Below, piece by piece: positions 1 through 9,654 of a stretch of 46,158 nucleotides of DNA; positions within the stretch are counted from its first letter, which is position 1; every line of letters starts with the position of its first letter. This DNA comes from Brevundimonas diminuta 470-4 (lineage in GTDB: Bacteria; Pseudomonadota; Alphaproteobacteria; Caulobacterales; Caulobacteraceae). The translations under genes were made by a program, and so were the position numbers. The stretch is from the NCBI GenBank assembly GCA_000318405.1, contig KB291769.1:1-46158 (forward strand), read 5' to 3'. Below the pieces are notes generated by a model. It was not told where the DNA came from, made no database searches, and saw nothing but the letters and a program-made list of their open reading frames with translations.

Positions 1-231
1 CGCCGCGTCGCCGTGCGCGCCACGACGCCCGACCGCCTGCCCCTGTGCGGCGAATGGCGCCCCGGCCTGTTCGTCCTGACCGGGATGGGGTCGCGCGGCT
101 TCTGCGTCGCGCCGCTGCTGGGCGAGCATCTGGCGGCGCTGGCGATGGGGCGGCCCTCGCCCCTGAGCGCCGAGGCGGCGCGCCGCCTGTCCTTGACCCG
201 TTGGCCGAGCGAAGGGAATAACGCCGTTTGA
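1..231 (+). CDS. MnmC-like FAD-dependent oxidoreductase, C-terminal end (partial)
   Basis: This open frame runs in from the left edge and stops at 231, so only about 76 C-terminal residues are present. It contains the motif LTGMGSRGFCVAPLLGEHLA preceded by TTPDRLPLCG. That arrangement is typical of the C-terminal FAD-binding part of the MnmC/DAO-type oxidoreductases that act on the carboxymethylaminomethyl group of U34 in tRNA wobble positions. The GTG at 13 is only the first start-like codon in the fragment; the real start lies outside the window. Whether the upstream part also carries the methyltransferase domain of bifunctional MnmC cannot be seen. The assignment rests on this short but characteristic segment. 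Confidence 0.7.
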   Translation, partial: RRVAVRATTPDRLPLCGEWRPGLFVLTGMGSRGFCVAPLLGEHLAALAMGRPSPLSAEAARRLSLTRWPSEGNNAV

Positions 232-321
232 GCGAAACCAGCGCCCGCTCCCGGCGTTGTCGTGCATAACGTCGTCGGCTCGGTTCAGACCGGGCGCACC
301 GACTTCAATCGAGGCAGCGTC

Positions 322-741
322 ATGACCCTTCGTCTCGCTATGGCTCCGGCTCTTCTGGCCGCCAGCTTCACCATCGCCAGCTGCGCGCCGGTCAACGGCG
401 GCGGCGGCGGCCAGACCGCCGCGAACACCTCGGCGCGCCAGTGCATCTTCCAGCGCGACATTCGCAACTTCCGCGTCTCGAACGACGGACGCAACGTCTA
501 TGTGCGCACAGGAACGAAGTCGGTCTATCAGCTGGAGACGCTCGGCGTCTGCCCGGACCTGGAGAACGCGCTGGCCATCGGCTTCAGGCCGAACGGCGGC
601 CTGACCAGCCTGTGCGTGGGCGACTGGACCCGCATCGTCTCGGCGCCTCGCGACTTCGACAACACGCCGTGCAGCGTTCGGATGGTCAAGGGCCTGACCG
701 ACGCGGAAGTCGCCGCCCTGCCGGCGCGGGAACGCCCCTGA
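322..741 (+). CDS. Small predicted lipoprotein (DUF6491-like)
   Basis: The ATG at 322 follows a GAGGC stretch and gives 139 residues; an in-frame start at 262 would only add an uncharged tail before the signal. The N-terminus is a signal peptide (LAMAPALLAASFTIASC) ending in a lipobox-like ASC, so the protein is probably lipidated and anchored in the envelope. A glycine run follows. The mature part begins CIFQRDIRNFRV and holds several further cysteines (in GVCPD, SLCVG, TPCSV) that could form disulfides in the periplasm. The layout resembles a small alphaproteobacterial family that I recall as DUF6491; this is from memory and not verified. No function is known to me. It stands alone between the mnmC-like gene and the efflux pair. 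Confidence 0.7.
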   Translation: MTLRLAMAPALLAASFTIASCAPVNGGGGGQTAANTSARQCIFQRDIRNFRVSNDGRNVYVRTGTKSVYQLETLGVCPDLENALAIGFRPNGGLTSLCVGDWTRIVSAPRDFDNTPCSVRMVKGLTDAEVAALPARERP

Positions 742-921
742 TCCCCGTCCTGAACACAGGCCCTGCCCTGCGGCCCCGCGCAGATTACTTCTGTGTAATT
801 GCGATCGAGTCGTTTGAGCGGGGATCGCCGAAGGGCTAAACAGCGTTGCTATGCCCGCGACGCCGGACAGAAGGTTGGCGCGCGCCCTGACTGAACGCTC
901 AATCTTCCAGGATATCCGCAC

Positions 922-2085
922 GTGGCGACCTCTCGACGCTTTTCGGCCCGACTGACCGGCGCCCTGGCCGTGGCGCTGAGCGCCAGCCTGACCCTGGCCG
1001 CCTGCGGCGGACACGGCGACGCCCCCAAGGACAAGGAAGAAGGCGCCTCACGCCAGACCGTCAGCGCGGCGACGGCGACTACGGTCGCCCTGCCCCGCAC
1101 CGTGGTCGCCTCGGGCACCGTCAGCGCCTGGGAAGAGGTGCCGGTCGGCGCCGAAACCGGCGGGCTGACCGCGACGACCCTGTACGTCGACGAAGGCTCA
1201 TACGTCCGCCAGGGACAGCCGCTGGTGCAGATGAACGACGTGCTGCTGCGCGCCCAGGTGCGTCAGCAGCAGGCGGCGGTGCAGACCGCTGAAGCCAACG
1301 CCGCGCGCGACGACGCCGCCCTGGCTCGCGCGCAGGAACTGAAGGAACGAGGCTTCCTCAGCCAGGCGGCGCTGGACACGGCTCTGGCCAACCAGCGCGC
1401 CTCGGCGGCCAATCTGGCCTCGGCGCGCGCTTCGCTGTCCGAAACCCAGACCCGCCTGTCGCAGGCCACCATCCGCGCGCCGGTCAGCGGCCTCATCATC
1501 AGCCGCAGCGTCACCAAGGGCCAGATCATCAGCGCCGGAACCGAACTGTTCCGCATGGTGCGCGACGGCCGTCTGGAGCTGGACGCCCAGGTGCCGGAGA
1601 CGGAACTCCCGCTGATCCAGGCCGGTCAGAGCGCGGCCATCACCTCCAGCCAGGCCGGGTCCACCACCGGCACGGTGCGCATCGTCACGCCGGAGGTCGA
1701 TCCGCAGACCCGCCTGGGCCTGGCGCGCATCAGCCTTTCGCCCGGCAGCGCGCTGAAGCCCGGCATGTTCGCCCGCGCCGCGATCGAGGCGGGCGCCCGT
1801 CCGGCGACCGTGGTGCCGACCGACGCGGTTCTGTACCGTAGCAACAAATCGGGCGTCTTCGTGCTGAACGCCGACTCCTCGGTGCGCTTCGCCCCGGTGA
1901 CCGTGCTGGCGCGCAACGATGACCAGACCTCGGTCGAGGGGATCGACGCCGGGGTGCGGGTCGTGGTGGCCGGCGCCGGCTTCCTGAACGACGGAGACAA
2001 GGTGACGGTGGCCGCGCCCAAGCCGGCGGCGGCGCCCGCCGCTGCGACCGCCCCGGCTCCGGCCTCTGCGCCCGCCAAGAAGTAA
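922..2085 (+). CDS. RND efflux periplasmic adaptor (membrane fusion) lipoprotein
   Basis: This protein bridges an inner-membrane RND pump to an outer-membrane channel. Residues 1-28 form a lipoprotein signal with lipobox LAAC (Cys28). A first lipoyl half lies near residues 65-105. An alpha-helical hairpin rich in Ala, Gln and Arg spans about 110-180. The second lipoyl half starts at TIRAPVSG (183-190), the most conserved motif of the family. Beta-barrel and membrane-proximal domains follow, and the protein ends in an Ala/Pro-rich tail. The start is GTG at 922 with AGGA upstream. The pump gene begins 9 nt after the stop, so the two are almost certainly cotranscribed. No outer-membrane factor gene is present nearby. 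The substrate cannot be told from sequence. Confidence 0.92.
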   Translation: MATSRRFSARLTGALAVALSASLTLAACGGHGDAPKDKEEGASRQTVSAATATTVALPRTVVASGTVSAWEEVPVGAETGGLTATTLYVDEGSYVRQGQPLVQMNDVLLRAQVRQQQAAVQTAEANAARDDAALARAQELKERGFLSQAALDTALANQRASAANLASARASLSETQTRLSQATIRAPVSGLIISRSVTKGQIISAGTELFRMVRDGRLELDAQVPETELPLIQAGQSAAITSSQAGSTTGTVRIVTPEVDPQTRLGLARISLSPGSALKPGMFARAAIEAGARPATVVPTDAVLYRSNKSGVFVLNADSSVRFAPVTVLARNDDQTSVEGIDAGVRVVVAGAGFLNDGDKVTVAAPKPAAAPAAATAPAPASAPAKK

Positions 2086-2094
2086 GGCCCGGTC

Positions 2095-5000
2095 ATGAAC
2101 CAGATTTCCGCCTGGGCGATCAAAAACCCCATCCCCATCATCCTGCTGTTCCTGCTGCTGACGCTGGGCGGGGTGACCGGCTTCGCCGGGATGCGGATCA
2201 ACAACAACCCCGACATCGACTTCCCGCTGGTCGCGGTCACGGCCGCGCGCCCCGGCGCCGCCCCGACCGAGATGGAGGTGCAGGTCACGCGGGTGATCGA
2301 GGATTCGATCGCCGGTCTGTCGGGCGTGCGCCACATCTATTCCAACGTTTCGGACGGGGTGTCCTCGACCACCATCGAGTTCGAGCTGGGCACCGACACC
2401 GAGCGCGCCACCAACGACGTGCGCAACGCCATGAGCGGGGTGCGCGCCAGCCTGCCCCAGGACATGCAGGAGCCGACGGTCCAGCGCATCGACATCACGG
2501 GCGACGCCCTGATCACCTACGTCGTGCGCTCCGAGACGATGACGCCCGAGCAGATCAGCTGGTTCATCGACAATGAGATGAGCCGCGCCCTGCTGGCGCT
2601 GGGGGGCGTCGGCGAGGTCAACCGCTCGGGCGGGGTGGACCGCGAGATCCGCGTCGAGCTGGATCCGCAGCGTCTGAGCGCCTACGGCGTCACGGCGGCT
2701 CAGGTCAGTCAGGCCCTGACCAGCGTCAACAACAACCTGCCGGGCGGGCGCGTCACCATCGCGGGTTCGGAGCGCGCCGTGCGCACCCTGGGCGCCGCCG
2801 GCTCGGTCGAACAGCTGCGCGAGACCCTGGTGCCGGTCGGCGACGGCAAGAACGTGCGTCTGGGCGACCTGGGGACCGTGGTCGACAAGTGGAGCGAGCC
2901 GCGCCGCCTGGCACGCTACAACGGGCAGGAGGCCGTGACCTTCAACTTCCTGCGCTCGCGCGAGGCCAGCGAGGTCAAGGTCTCGGAAAAGGTCCGCGCC
3001 GAGGTCGCCAAGATCGACGAGGCCCACCCCGAACTGACCATCGAGCAGGTCACGTCCAGCGTGAAATACATCGAGGAATCCTACCTCGCCTCGCTGGAGG
3101 CGCTGATCCTGGGCGCGGTCCTGGCGGTCATCGTGGTGTGGATCTTCCTGCGCGACTGGCGGGCGACCCTGATCGCGGCGACGGCCATGCCGATGTCGCT
3201 GATCCCGACCTTCGCCATCCTGGGGCCGATGGACCAGTCGCTGAACGTGGTGACGCTGCTGGCCCTGTCGCTGACGATCGGCATTCTGGTCGACGACGCC
3301 ATCGTGGAGATCGAGAACATCGTCCGCCACATGCGCGACGGCAAGCCGCCCTATGACGCCGCCTTCGAGGCCGCCGACGAGATCGGCCTGGCCGTGGTGG
3401 CCACGACCGGCACCATCATCGCCGTGTTCGCGCCCGTCGGCTTCATGCCCGGCATCATCGGCCAGTTCTTCAAGGCCTTTGCGCTGGCCGCCTGCATCAG
3501 CGTCTTCTTCTCGCTGGTGGTGGCGCGTCTGCTGACGCCGCTGATGGCGGCCTATATGCTCAAGCACACCCATCATGAGGACAAGGACCCCTTCTGGATG
3601 GCGGGCTATCTGCGCTCGCTGAAGTGGTGCCTGCGCCACCGCTGGATCGTCTTCGTCCTGGGCGGGGCCTTCCTGTTCGGCTCCATCGGCCTGTCCGTGG
3701 TCGCCAAGATGTCCTTCGAGTTCATGTCGCCCGCCGATGAAGGCCGCGCCGCCTTCCAGATCGAGCTGCCGCCGGGCGCCACCCTGCGCCAGACCGACGC
3801 CGTGGTGCAGCAGGTCACCCAGAAGCTGAACGCCCGGCCCGAAGTCACCTCGGTCTACGCCGCCGTCGGCGGCCAGTCGGTCAATCAGGCCAACGTCTAC
3901 GCCGACATGGTCGCCAAGGGTAAGCGCGAGCTGAGCCAGCAAGCGTTCGCCCGCGTCATGGTCGATGAGCTGAAGCAGATCCCCGGCGCCCGCATCCGCG
4001 CCGGCATCGCCCAGCAGGGCGGCGGCCCCGGCGACGGCACCAGCTATACCTTCTCCATCCTGGGCGACGACCCGGCGACGCTGGAGGCCGCGGCCCGCAA
4101 GGTCGAGGACGAGATGCGCGGCGTGAAGGGGCTGGCCAATGTGGTCAATACGGCCGCCATCGCCCGCCCGGAAATCCTGGTCACGCCGCGCCCCGACGAG
4201 GCGGCCCTGCTGGGCGTCTCGGCGGGGGCCATCTCGCAGGCGGTGCGCGTCGCCACCATCGGCGACGTCGATCAGAACCTGCCGAAGTATAATCTGGGCG
4301 ACCGTCAGATCCCCATTCGCCTGCAACTGACCGAGGCGGCGCGCGAGGACCTGAACGTGCTGGAAAGCCTGCGGGTGCCGACCGCCTCGGGCGCCTCGGT
4401 GCCGCTGAGCGCGGTGGCCGACATCGAGTTCGGCGCCGGACCGGCCACGGTCAGCCGTCAGGACCGCTCGCGCATCGCCTCGATCACGGCCGAGCTGGAC
4501 GGCATCACCACCGGCGCCGCCGGTCAGGCGGTCAACCGCCTGCCCTCGGTCAAGAGCCTGCCGAACGGCGTGCGACAGGTCCCGGCCGGGGACGCCGAGT
4601 TCATCCAGGAGATGCTGGTGGGCTTCGGCATCGCCTTCCTGTCCGGCATCCTGCTGATGTATGCGGTGCTGACCCTGCTGTTCAAAAGCTTCGCCTATCC
4701 GGTCACCATCATGGCGGCCCTGCCCCTGGCCATCGGCGGGGCCTTCATCGCCCTGGTGATCGCGGGCAAGAGCTTCTCGATGTCGGCGCTGATCGGGGTG
4801 CTGATGCTGATGGGGATCGCGGCCAAGAACTCCATCCTGCTGGTCGACTACATCATCATGGCCGAGAAGAGCGGACTGAACCGTTTCGACGCCATCATGG
4901 ACGCCGCCCACAAGCGGGCCCGGCCCATCCTGATGACCACCTTCGCCATGGGGGCGGGCATGGTGCCCATCGCCATCGGCTGGGGCGCTGACGTGGAGTT

Positions 5001-5184
5001 CCGCTCGCCGATGGCCGTGGCCGTGCTGGGGGGGCTGATTTCCTCGACCTTCCTGTCGCTGCTCTACATCCCGGCGGTGTTCACCATCATCGACGACATC
5101 GCCGGCTTCGGGCGGCGGATGCTGAACCGGATGTTCGCCGGGCAGCGGCGGATGGCCGGAGAGAGCCACGCCCCGGCGGAGTGA
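2095..5184 (+). CDS. RND multidrug efflux pump, AcrB/HAE1-type permease
   Basis: This is a 1029-residue proton-driven inner-membrane transporter of the AcrB/MexB family (usual length about 1030-1050). TM1 lies at about residues 9-30. The first porter region follows, and a cluster of membrane helices starts near 335. The paired acidic residues of the proton relay are visible in TM4 as D400-D401 in GILVDDAIVEIEN, equivalent to AcrB Asp407/408. The second half repeats the layout, with another helix cluster from about 845. The open frame is intact and follows the adaptor gene by 9 nt. HAE1 pumps export drugs, dyes, detergents or bile-salt-like compounds; heavy-metal (CzcA-type) transport is less likely because the TM4 motif is of the HAE1 kind. 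A strong terminator follows. Confidence 0.94.
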   Translation: MNQISAWAIKNPIPIILLFLLLTLGGVTGFAGMRINNNPDIDFPLVAVTAARPGAAPTEMEVQVTRVIEDSIAGLSGVRHIYSNVSDGVSSTTIEFELGTDTERATNDVRNAMSGVRASLPQDMQEPTVQRIDITGDALITYVVRSETMTPEQISWFIDNEMSRALLALGGVGEVNRSGGVDREIRVELDPQRLSAYGVTAAQVSQALTSVNNNLPGGRVTIAGSERAVRTLGAAGSVEQLRETLVPVGDGKNVRLGDLGTVVDKWSEPRRLARYNGQEAVTFNFLRSREASEVKVSEKVRAEVAKIDEAHPELTIEQVTSSVKYIEESYLASLEALILGAVLAVIVVWIFLRDWRATLIAATAMPMSLIPTFAILGPMDQSLNVVTLLALSLTIGILVDDAIVEIENIVRHMRDGKPPYDAAFEAADEIGLAVVATTGTIIAVFAPVGFMPGIIGQFFKAFALAACISVFFSLVVARLLTPLMAAYMLKHTHHEDKDPFWMAGYLRSLKWCLRHRWIVFVLGGAFLFGSIGLSVVAKMSFEFMSPADEGRAAFQIELPPGATLRQTDAVVQQVTQKLNARPEVTSVYAAVGGQSVNQANVYADMVAKGKRELSQQAFARVMVDELKQIPGARIRAGIAQQGGGPGDGTSYTFSILGDDPATLEAAARKVEDEMRGVKGLANVVNTAAIARPEILVTPRPDEAALLGVSAGAISQAVRVATIGDVDQNLPKYNLGDRQIPIRLQLTEAAREDLNVLESLRVPTASGASVPLSAVADIEFGAGPATVSRQDRSRIASITAELDGITTGAAGQAVNRLPSVKSLPNGVRQVPAGDAEFIQEMLVGFGIAFLSGILLMYAVLTLLFKSFAYPVTIMAALPLAIGGAFIALVIAGKSFSMSALIGVLMLMGIAAKNSILLVDYIIMAEKSGLNRFDAIMDAAHKRARPILMTTFAMGAGMVPIAIGWGADVEFRSPMAVAVLGGLISSTFLSLLYIPAVFTIIDDIAGFGRRMLNRMFAGQRRMAGESHAPAE

Positions 5185-5211
5185 GGCGCGCCCCAAGCGC
5201 TGAAGACAGGA

Positions 5212-5243
5212 AAGCCCCCGGTCCATGCGGCCGGGGGCTTTTT
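5212..5243 (+). terminator. Rho-independent terminator of the RND operon
   Basis: A 10-bp perfect stem AAGCCCCCGG / CCGGGGGCTT with a 9-nt loop is followed directly by a T run (5239-5243). It lies 28 nt after the stop of the efflux pump gene. Confidence 0.85.
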
Positions 5244-5285
5244 CATAGGCCCGCCCTCTCCTGATGGAAGAGCGACACACAAAAA

Positions 5286-5318
5286 GGGCGGGCCGGATCG
5301 CTCCGGCCCGCCCCTATT
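5286..5318 (-). terminator. Terminator of the TonB receptor gene
   Basis: A 12-bp perfect GC-rich stem (5286-5297 with 5302-5313) encloses a TCGC loop. On the minus strand it is followed by a T5 run (the A5 at 5281-5285), placing it just after the receptor's stop codon. The T-rich flank on the plus strand means it could also work in the other direction. Confidence 0.82.
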
Positions 5319-5337
5319 TTCAGACGTCTCGCCTGGA

Positions 5338-7986
5338 TCAGTAGCGGACGCGCAGGGTCACGCCGTAGGTGCGCGGCTGGCCCATGAAGGCGTTGTAGGT
5401 CTGGGTGTCCAGCGCCGGGTTGTAGTAGGTGCCGTTCGGCTGGACCGTGGTCTGGAAGGCCGAGCCTTGCAGCGGGGCGTTGATGGCCACCTGCTTGTAC
5501 TCTTCGTCCGTCAGGTTCTGGGCCCATAGGTCCAGGGCCCAGCGGTCGTCTTCGGCGCCCAGGGTGATGCGGCCGTTCAGCAGGGTCATGGCGTCCTGCA
5601 TCTTGTACGGCAGCAGGTCCGAGCCGGTATTGAACTCGGTCGAATACTTCGCCGACAGGTTCAGACCCACCTTCATCCCCGAACCGATCGAACGGTCGAA
5701 CGCCACGGCGGCCGTGGCCGACCATTCCGGCGCGAAGGACGCACGCGCGCCCGGCAGCAGAGACAGCTGCGGGAAGTTGCCGGGGTTGGCCAGGTCGGCG
5801 GCGGTGAAGTCGCCGTACTTGGTGTCCGTGTAGGTCACGCCGCCGTTGAACGACAGGCCCTGGACCGGCGTGAACCAGACGAAGTCGGCGTCGACGCCCT
5901 TGGAGGTCAGCTCAGGAATGGATTCGACCACAAAGGCCGTGCCCAGGAAGGTGTTGAGCTGGAAGTCCTCGAACTTCTGGTTGAAGTAGGTGATGTTGAA
6001 CAGCACCGAGCGGTTGAACAGGGTGTTTTTCAGCCCGATCTCGAAGCTGTCGACGGTCTCGGACGGGAACAGCAGAGAGTTGCTGGGCGTAATCGGCAGC
6101 GGATTGGTCGCCGTCGGTCCCTGCACGCGGTCCATATTGTAGCCGAAGGACTTATAGCCGCGCGCGTAGGAGGCGTAGGCCATCACGCTGTCGTTGAAGC
6201 GATAGCTGCCCTTCACCGTGCCGCTGAACTCGCCGTTGCTGTGGCCTTCGCCGATGCGACGGTTGTCGAACAGGGGGTTGGCCCAGGGCAGGCAAAGGTT
6301 GGAGGCCAGACGTCCGGCCGTGGACTGGGCGGCCGCTTGAGGCAGACCTGCGCCCATCAGCGCGCCGGTCATGGCGGCGATGTTGCCCAAGGCGCCGCCG
6401 CAGGCCGCGCCGTTGGTCCCCAGATTGTCCTGGACGCCCGTCAGGCTCTTGTCGTCCAGGGTGTAGCGCAGGCCCAGGGTGACATCGAACTGGTCGGTCA
6501 GATGCAGGGTGTTGTTGGTGAAGATGGCGAAGGATTCCGTCGTCTGACGGTAGTGATCCTGAACGCCATGGCCCGCGCCGAAGCCGGGGCCCGTCGGCGC
6601 CGTCGGACCGGAAGGCGCCATGCCGCCGGTCGCCAGACAGCCGGTCAGGAATTGCGCCGTCGTGCCCGGGCGGGTCAGACAGCCGACGATGTTCGGGCTG
6701 ATCGGGATGGCGCTCGAACCGGCGTTCAGCTGGCTGGAGATCAACAGCGACATGAAGGGCGTGTAGCCAGCGCCGTACCAATAGCTGTCGTCGCGGTTGA
6801 TGGTCTCGCGCGTCATGAAGGCGCCGACCAGCCAGTCGATACGGTCCGTGGCGCCGGCCAGACGGACTTCCTGGGTCAGGTTGTCCAGCTCGAAGCCATA
6901 GCCGCCGTCGTGCGGACGATAGAGCAGGTCGGCGGTGGTGTAGTCGAGGTCCATGCCGTTGACGCCCGACCAGTTCCGCCAGGAGCTGAGCGAGGTGAAG
7001 GTGGCGTTCCACGACGGGATGTCGATATTGGCCTCGGCCGAGAAGCCCATGTCTTCCATGGTCTGGCCGGTGCCGCGGTTGGCGTAGGCCGTGCGCGAGA
7101 AGGGCAGTTCGCCGAAGCCCGGCGCCGGGGCGGCCTGTTGACCGCCGACCGCATTGATGAAGGCCACGGTCGGGCCGGTGCGGACCTGGGTCGAGACGCA
7201 GCAGTATTCGTCGCGCTTGGAATAGTCGGCGATCAGGCGGATCGAAATGTCGTCCGACGGCAGGATCAGCAGCTGGCCGCGCGCGGTCCAGAAGTTCTGG
7301 TTCTGGTCGTCCGTCTCCTGACGCGGGCCGGGGCCGGTGACGACGTCGTAGAAGCCGTCACGTTCGCGCTTGGCCATGTAGAGGCGGCCGGCGACCTTGT
7401 CGCTGAGCGGGCCGGTGACCGAGCCGGCGATGCCCCAGGCGCCGAAGTTGCCGTAGGTGGCCTCGGCCTCGAAGCCGGGCGTGAAGGACGGCGCCTCGGA
7501 GATGATGTTGATGACGCCGGCCGAGGTGTTCTTGCCGAACAGGGTGCCCTGCGGCCCCTTCAGCACCTCGATGCGGCTCAGTTCGCCCAGGTCGCCGAAG
7601 CCGACGCCGTTGCGCGAGCGGTAGACGCCGTCGATGACCACGCCGACCGAGCTTTCCAGACCGGGGTTGTCGCCCACGGTGCCGACGCCGCGGATACGGG
7701 CGGTGGTCGCCGTTTCCGACTGGGTCGAGGTGACCGTCATGCCCGGCGTCAGGATCTGCAGATCCTTGATGTCGCGGACCCCTGCGCCTTCCAGCGCCGC
7801 CTGCGACAGGGTGGTGACCACGATCGGCACGTCCTGCAGGCTCTGCTCGCGTTTCTGGGCGGTGACGATGATGTCGTCGACCGTGGTCGGCCCGTCCTGG
7901 GCGGCGGCGGCGCCCGCGAAGCCGAAGGCTGCGACGCCGACGACTGCGACCGAAGCGGTGCAGCGAAGGATGTGGTTCAAACGCAT
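5338..7986 (-). CDS. TonB-dependent outer-membrane receptor
   Basis: This encodes an outer-membrane, energy-dependent uptake channel of 882 residues. The chosen start is the ATG at 7986, preceded by a GGGGAG ribosome site; a longer frame from 8022 lacks one. A signal peptide (about 25 residues, ending AGAAAAQ) precedes the TonB-box-like VDDIIVTAQ. The plug domain follows, with LQDVPI, GVGTVGDNPG and the motif EVLKGPQGTLFGKNTSAGVINI. The beta-barrel ends in VRY, with the terminal aromatic residue expected of outer-membrane proteins. The style (IIVTAQKREQSLQDVP) is that of the large receptor expansions of Caulobacterales and Sphingomonadales, where substrates include siderophores, plant glycans and vitamins. 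There is no neighbouring catabolic or iron gene, so the ligand is unknown. The gene is monocistronic with its own terminator. Confidence 0.94.
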   Translation of the reverse strand: MRLNHILRCTASVAVVGVAAFGFAGAAAAQDGPTTVDDIIVTAQKREQSLQDVPIVVTTLSQAALEGAGVRDIKDLQILTPGMTVTSTQSETATTARIRGVGTVGDNPGLESSVGVVIDGVYRSRNGVGFGDLGELSRIEVLKGPQGTLFGKNTSAGVINIISEAPSFTPGFEAEATYGNFGAWGIAGSVTGPLSDKVAGRLYMAKRERDGFYDVVTGPGPRQETDDQNQNFWTARGQLLILPSDDISIRLIADYSKRDEYCCVSTQVRTGPTVAFINAVGGQQAAPAPGFGELPFSRTAYANRGTGQTMEDMGFSAEANIDIPSWNATFTSLSSWRNWSGVNGMDLDYTTADLLYRPHDGGYGFELDNLTQEVRLAGATDRIDWLVGAFMTRETINRDDSYWYGAGYTPFMSLLISSQLNAGSSAIPISPNIVGCLTRPGTTAQFLTGCLATGGMAPSGPTAPTGPGFGAGHGVQDHYRQTTESFAIFTNNTLHLTDQFDVTLGLRYTLDDKSLTGVQDNLGTNGAACGGALGNIAAMTGALMGAGLPQAAAQSTAGRLASNLCLPWANPLFDNRRIGEGHSNGEFSGTVKGSYRFNDSVMAYASYARGYKSFGYNMDRVQGPTATNPLPITPSNSLLFPSETVDSFEIGLKNTLFNRSVLFNITYFNQKFEDFQLNTFLGTAFVVESIPELTSKGVDADFVWFTPVQGLSFNGGVTYTDTKYGDFTAADLANPGNFPQLSLLPGARASFAPEWSATAAVAFDRSIGSGMKVGLNLSAKYSTEFNTGSDLLPYKMQDAMTLLNGRITLGAEDDRWALDLWAQNLTDEEYKQVAINAPLQGSAFQTTVQPNGTYYNPALDTQTYNAFMGQPRTYGVTLRVRY

Positions 7987-8219
7987 ATAGGCGGCTCCCC
8001 GACTCTGTGGGCCCGGCCGCATTTCGCGGCCGCGCGCGATTCCTGTCCCTGATGATCCGCGCTCATTGAACGGCGCGGGTTCTCAACACAAAGGGGTAGT
8101 CCATGCCCCAGTCACCGACAAGCAAAGGCCACCTGAGGAACGATAATTTCCTTCACCCCCGCCCCACCTGTGGCGATAAAGCGACAAATATACTGACGTT
8201 AGGTCAATGTTATCGCTGA

Positions 8220-9431
8220 TCACTCAGCCGAAGCGACTGATTTCAAATGGCGTCTTTTCTTCTGCGCTGCGTCGGCCAGCGACAGAATCACGGCCGCAGC
8301 CAGACCGGACAGCAGGGAGCCGCCGATCACCCCCAGCTTGACCTCGATCTGCTCGACGGAATCCACGGCGCCGGGGAAGGCCAGCACGCCGATGAACAGG
8401 CTCATGGTGAAGCCGATGCCGCACAGCAGGCTGACGCCGTAGAGCTGCATCCAGCCCGCGCCCGAGGGCTTGTCGCCCAGGCCCAGCTTGACCGCCAGCC
8501 AGGCCACCCCGAAGACGCCGGCCTGCTTGCCGAGGAACAGGCCCAGGGCGATGGCGACGACGAGGGGGGCGAAGGCCTGCTCCAGCGACAGGCCGGCGAA
8601 GGAGACGCCCGCCTTGGCGAAGGCGAACAGCGGCAGGACCAGATAGGCCACATAGGGGTGCAGGTCGTGCATAGCGTCCTTCAGCGGGCTCTGCGACGTC
8701 TCGCGGCGCGGCTCGACCGGCACGATCAGGGCGAAGGCCACGGCGGTCAGCGACGTCGACAGGCCGGACAGCACCGTCAGATACCAGACGGCGGCGAAGC
8801 CCAGCGCCCAGAAGGCGGCGGCCATCCGGCGACGGCCCAGCACGGCGAAGACGGCGATGACGCCCAGCACGGCCAGCAGCGGGGCCCACTGAACGCCCTG
8901 ACTGAACAGAATGGCGATCAGGGCGATGGCCCCCAGATCGTCGACGATGGCGAGGGTCAGCAGGAAGACGCGCAGGGACGCAGGCAGGCTGCGCCCCACG
9001 ACGGCGAAGACGGCCAGGGCGAAGGCGATGTCGGTGGCCAGCGGAATGGGCCAGCCCTGATGCGGTCCGCCCAGCGTTCCGGCGACGGCCAGATAGACCA
9101 GACCCGGAACCGCCATGCCGCCCAGAGCCGCCAGAATGGGCAGGGCCAGCTTTCTGGGATTGCTGAGCTCGCCCTTCAGAATCTCATATTTGATCTCAAG
9201 GCCGACGATCAGGAAGAAGACCGCCATCAGGCCCTCCTTGATCCAGTCGGACACCGTCTCCTCCAGCCGCAGCGGGCCGATCTGGACGGCGTGGACGCTC
9301 TTCAGCCAGCCGAAATAATCGGCTGACCACGGCGAGTTGGCGACGATCAAGGCCGTCAGGGCGGCGAGGCCCAGGACGGCGCCGGAACCGGCCTCGGTCT
9401 TGAGAAAGGCGAGCGTGTGTTTTCTGGCCAC
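8220..9431 (-). CDS. nhaA: Na+/H+ antiporter NhaA
   Basis: NhaA exchanges internal Na+ for external protons at the inner membrane and protects against salt and alkaline pH. The 403-residue protein is slightly longer than the E. coli protein (388) and has the expected row of hydrophobic helices. The essential acidic residues are present: D134 in ATDIAFALAV and the pair D164-D165 in LTLAIVDDLGAI, matching E. coli Asp133 and Asp163/164. The GTG start is preceded by GGAGA at about 5 nt. The C-terminal tail is basic (QKKRRHLK). It lies upstream of the TonB receptor on the same strand, but a 230-nt gap suggests separate transcription. It is divergent from selO. Confidence 0.95.
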   Translation of the reverse strand: MARKHTLAFLKTEAGSGAVLGLAALTALIVANSPWSADYFGWLKSVHAVQIGPLRLEETVSDWIKEGLMAVFFLIVGLEIKYEILKGELSNPRKLALPILAALGGMAVPGLVYLAVAGTLGGPHQGWPIPLATDIAFALAVFAVVGRSLPASLRVFLLTLAIVDDLGAIALIAILFSQGVQWAPLLAVLGVIAVFAVLGRRRMAAAFWALGFAAVWYLTVLSGLSTSLTAVAFALIVPVEPRRETSQSPLKDAMHDLHPYVAYLVLPLFAFAKAGVSFAGLSLEQAFAPLVVAIALGLFLGKQAGVFGVAWLAVKLGLGDKPSGAGWMQLYGVSLLCGIGFTMSLFIGVLAFPGAVDSVEQIEVKLGVIGGSLLSGLAAAVILSLADAAQKKRRHLKSVASAE

Positions 9432-9654
9432 GAAGGTCTCCGAAACGATGAGAGGGTCTGTCGTGGCGTCAGGTTATCGACGGACGCCGGACTGGATTCG
9501 CGCGCAGAAGCGGCGCCAGCCTGACCTCGGGATAGGATCGCGCGAGGCCTGATGTCTGCGAGTGAAAATACGGATCGAGCCTTAAGGTTCAACCCCGCCG
9601 CGCCGGATCGGCCGCGCGGTTGCGAAATGCGCGGCGAAGGGGCATCTGCGGCCC

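Noticed and set aside
1198..5280. A 1360-codon open frame antisense to the RND operon
   Set aside because: It is a shadow frame caused by the strong GC bias in codon third positions; the protein is a His/Arg/Gly/Asp-rich sequence without domain signatures, while the sense strand encodes clear RND proteins.
6241..8052. A 603-codon open frame antisense to the TonB receptor
   Set aside because: Low-complexity composition and complete overlap with a well-supported receptor gene.
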